In this document: positions 4,199-6,225 of the stretch, in pieces
Layout of the letters: every line of letters starts with the position of its first letter
How positions within the stretch are numbered: the first letter of the stretch is position 1
From: Eubacterium sp.
GTDB lineage: Bacteria; Bacillota_A; Clostridia; Lachnospirales; Lachnospiraceae
Length of the DNA: 6,225 nt
Reading direction: 5' to 3'
Assembly (NCBI GenBank): GCA_024687845.1
Contig: JAILEL010000343.1
Location: 1 to 6,225, forward strand
Program-made: the position numbers and the translations under genes
Notes under the pieces: generated by a model
What the model was told of the DNA's origin: nothing
Database searches by the model: none
Seen by the model: only the letters and a program-made list of their open reading frames with translations

Positions 4199-6225
4199 AT
4201 GAAGCAAGGTTGCAGAAGATTGAAGAAATGTATTTTGTCATTCGTTTTGAAGATGGCAATGGTGCTGGGGATGATTCTCTTGCCGTTTATTCCGGGGAGT
4301 ATAGTGGTGCATGCGGCGGAAGATAAAATACCTATCGCATACTATTGTGATGGAAATAAGACACTTTATCTTCTTATGGATACCCAGTCGAACTATAATT
4401 CTGCCACGACCTATAAGGGACAGATCATTACACATAGGTGTTGTGATGATGATGTGACGCGATACGGAATGGAAGATCAGGAACCTAATTGGAACACAGA
4501 ATTATCACCGGTTGATGGGAATCTTTATATAGATAACGAGGTTATTGAACATATCGTAATAGAGAGTTCATTTGCAAATGTCAAAGTACGGAGTTTCTAT
4601 CAATACTTTAGTTCAAATAATTTGCGGGATATTTCCGGTTTAGGATATCTTAATACTTCAAAGGCTATGTCTATGGCGTATATGTTTTCTGGATGTAAGT
4701 ATCTGACAACATTGGATTTACGGAATTTTAACACATCCAGTGTTTGGTATATGAACAATATGTTCGATTCTTGTGTGAACCTGGAACACATATACTATAC
4801 GCAGTCAAAATTCATAACAAAAAACGTCACTAAGTGGAATGATATGTTTCAGGAGTGTTATAAACTACCCGGATTTAGATTTGACAGTGACGATGGCGAT
4901 AGGATCAGTTTATATATGGAAGATCCAGAAGGGTTTAACTATTATGTTGCATGGTGTGAGGGAAATAAAACAATCTATTTTCTCGGGCAGTATGGTCAAC
5001 TGAATGCTGGCGATACGTATAAAAATCAAGAGATAACCTCGGTGTATAGCGGAATTCAGATTATAGATGGAGATGCCCCTTGGAAAGACCATTCGAGTGC
5101 TCAATATGTGGTTTTTGAATCTTCATTTTCCTATGCGAGACCCAAGAATATCTCCGATTGGTTTATTGGCTTTGGTAGTTTGATCAGTATTTCGGGACTT
5201 GAATACTTAAATACTTCGCAGGTTGTATATATGCAGAGTGTTTTCGAAAACTGTTCTAAGTTGACTACGATTGACTTATCTCATTTTAATACATCAAATG
5301 TTATAAACATGCGATGGATGTTTGAAGGGTGTGATAACATAGAAATACTTGATTTGTCGTCCTTTAATACAGCCAAAGTACAGGAAATGACGGGTATGTT
5401 TAATAGATGCAACAACCTAAAGACGATTATTGTTGGTACAAGCTGGAGTACACGCAAGGTAAGTATTTCGGACTTAATGTTTAGTTCTTGTAATAATCTT
5501 GTTGGCTGTGAAGGAACAAGGTATGATGGTAACTATGAAGATAAAACATATGCACGTGTCGATGACGGACCGAACCGGCCGGGATATCTTTCTGATGGAA
5601 AGACTCCCGCGACTGCACCGACGATCAGCACGCAGCCCGTTGATACAAGTATTGAATACGGTACAACAGGTGATATCAGTATATCTGCTGTCGCGGCGAT
5701 CGATACGGAATATAACCTTTCTTATCAGTGGTACTCCAATAATAGTAATACCAATGAGGGAGGGGAGAAGATTAACGGTGCAACCTCTGCGACTTACGTA
5801 TTGCCAAATGACAAAGCGGTCGGGGATTATTATTTCTACTGTGAAGTAACGGCAACAAGAAAAGACAATAGTAAGAAAAAGTATGTACGGTCGTCTGCTG
5901 CAACGGTTACTGTTACACAAAAAGCGGTCACCGTTAAGGCAAATGATCAGACAGTGGAGTTGAATGGAAATCTCGAAACAGGTACGGGACAGGCAACGCT
6001 TACGGGGGCAGTAGACGGGCATACGCTCGATTCGGTTACGCTGACATTTGATCCCGATAGTACTGCTAATGCCACGATAAGCGGCACGATCATGCCGAGC
6101 AATGCAGTTATTAAGAATAGCGATACGGATGTGACGAGCAATTACAACATAACATATGCAGCCGGGACTTTGACGGTAAGCAAGGCTGATTCTAATCCAG
6201 AAACTCCTACAGGCTTGACTGCCAC
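4199..6225 (+). CDS. BspA-like secreted surface protein with DUF285 leucine-rich repeats, Ig-like and MBG-type domains (partial, 3' end beyond window)
   Basis: The frame is open for 675 codons to the window edge. A near-perfect AGGGGAGG (4183-4190) eight bases upstream fixes the start. Residues 1-40 are a long Gram-positive signal peptide (basic KQGCRRLKK, hydrophobic 12-37, cleavage probably after HAA40). Two LRR modules follow, about 46-225 and 250-436, each built of an entry region, 'SGL.YLNTS' and 26-residue repeats of the type 'LDLS.FNTS.V..M..MF..C..L' (for example starting at 171, 357, 383 and 409). The module pair ends with the usual BspA cap, 'YARVDDGPNRPGYLSD' (451-466). An Ig-like domain spans about 474-573 (QW at 510-511, C548) and an MBG/YDG-like domain about 575-663, ending NYNITYAAGTLTVSKA. 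The last residues, PTGLTA, look like the start of a further repeat. BspA-type proteins are adhesins or cell-surface binding proteins. A C-terminal wall anchor, if any, is outside the window. Confidence 0.9.
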   Translation, partial: MKQGCRRLKKCILSFVLKMAMVLGMILLPFIPGSIVVHAAEDKIPIAYYCDGNKTLYLLMDTQSNYNSATTYKGQIITHRCCDDDVTRYGMEDQEPNWNTELSPVDGNLYIDNEVIEHIVIESSFANVKVRSFYQYFSSNNLRDISGLGYLNTSKAMSMAYMFSGCKYLTTLDLRNFNTSSVWYMNNMFDSCVNLEHIYYTQSKFITKNVTKWNDMFQECYKLPGFRFDSDDGDRISLYMEDPEGFNYYVAWCEGNKTIYFLGQYGQLNAGDTYKNQEITSVYSGIQIIDGDAPWKDHSSAQYVVFESSFSYARPKNISDWFIGFGSLISISGLEYLNTSQVVYMQSVFENCSKLTTIDLSHFNTSNVINMRWMFEGCDNIEILDLSSFNTAKVQEMTGMFNRCNNLKTIIVGTSWSTRKVSISDLMFSSCNNLVGCEGTRYDGNYEDKTYARVDDGPNRPGYLSDGKTPATAPTISTQPVDTSIEYGTTGDISISAVAAIDTEYNLSYQWYSNNSNTNEGGEKINGATSATYVLPNDKAVGDYYFYCEVTATRKDNSKKKYVRSSAATVTVTQKAVTVKANDQTVELNGNLETGTGQATLTGAVDGHTLDSVTLTFDPDSTANATISGTIMPSNAVIKNSDTDVTSNYNITYAAGTLTVSKADSNPETPTGLTA
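4334..4873 (+). repeat. First copy of duplicated LRR module (coding)
   Basis: Residues 46-225 of the surface protein form the first of two homologous modules. Matching landmarks in the two copies are YCDGNKTLYLL / WCEGNKTIYFL, VIESSF / VFESSF, SGLGYLNTS / SGLEYLNTS and LTTLDLRNFNTSSV / LTTIDLSHFNTSNV. The spacing between corresponding landmarks is about 190-203 residues. This copy has only one clean 26-residue repeat followed by degenerate ones (about 196-225). Confidence 0.7.
4946..5506 (+). repeat. Second copy of duplicated LRR module (coding)
   Basis: Residues 250-436 form the second module and carry the better-preserved LRR ladder. The strands start at 357, 383 and 409, exactly 26 residues apart, each followed by 'FNT...V..M..MF..C' with Cys at 378, 404 and 431. 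The nucleotide sequences of the two copies have diverged a good deal, so the duplication is old or the modules were joined by recombination between family members. Confidence 0.7.

Noticed and set aside
5499..5849. A 116-codon + strand frame overlapping the surface protein gene.
   Set aside because: It is out of frame with the long 4199 reading frame and has basic, low-complexity content with no ribosome binding site of note.
5474..6022. A 182-codon open frame on the minus strand.
   Set aside because: It is antisense to the Ig/MBG part of the surface protein, whose + strand frame shows clear domain motifs. The protein is Cys/Arg/Ile-rich with no recognisable domain, so it is a shadow frame.
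1..6225. CRISPR arrays, tRNA or rRNA genes, insertion sequences and integrase or toxin-antitoxin genes.
   Set aside because: No regularly spaced direct repeats, cloverleaf with CCA context, rRNA signature, terminal inverted repeats or transposase motifs were seen in the window.

Overview
The window looks like part of a low-GC Firmicutes genome, most likely a gut or rumen Lachnospiraceae. The signs are an AT-rich sequence, strong AGGAGG-type ribosome binding sites, TATAAT promoters, a class I cyclic di-GMP riboswitch, DUF4428-like and DUF6106-like membrane proteins, and a BspA-type surface protein. All supported genes are on the + strand. I did no database search; family names come from motif recognition.

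Bases 1-398 are a regulatory leader. An extended -10 promoter (about 35-43) is followed by a GEMM-I (c-di-GMP-I) aptamer at about 61-150, a hairpin at 152-176 and a clean intrinsic terminator at 195-223. The 5' arm of the terminator (196-202) is exactly complementary to the conserved aptamer core (92-98). This suggests an OFF switch: ligand-bound aptamer permits the terminator, and free RNA forms an antiterminator. A second GC-rich terminator-like hairpin follows (269-310). A second promoter (321-349) lies beyond both terminators, so the genes may also be transcribed independently of c-di-GMP.

Bases 399-3311 hold a tight gene run: a small lipoprotein, a membrane protein with a zinc-ribbon/DUF4428-like region, a metallophosphoesterase, and a two-helix membrane protein with TPR-like repeats. 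The metallophosphoesterase is damaged. The natural start at 1726 runs into an in-frame TAA at 1744, just before the codons for the Asp-x-His metal motif, so the conserved frame only resumes from an ATG at 1765. A short region with two overlapping small reading frames (3305-3455) may be the remnant of another gene. A DUF6106-like membrane protein follows (3489-4067).

From 4085 a new unit begins, with its own consensus promoter, a leader hairpin and a very strong ribosome binding site. Its gene runs open from 4199 past the window end and encodes a large secreted BspA-like protein: signal peptide, two tandem LRR (DUF285) modules, an Ig-like domain and an MBG-type domain. It is probably an adhesin or other surface protein. 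How the membrane-protein cluster works is unknown; the riboswitch ties at least its leader transcript to the c-di-GMP signal that governs surface attachment and motility in clostridia.
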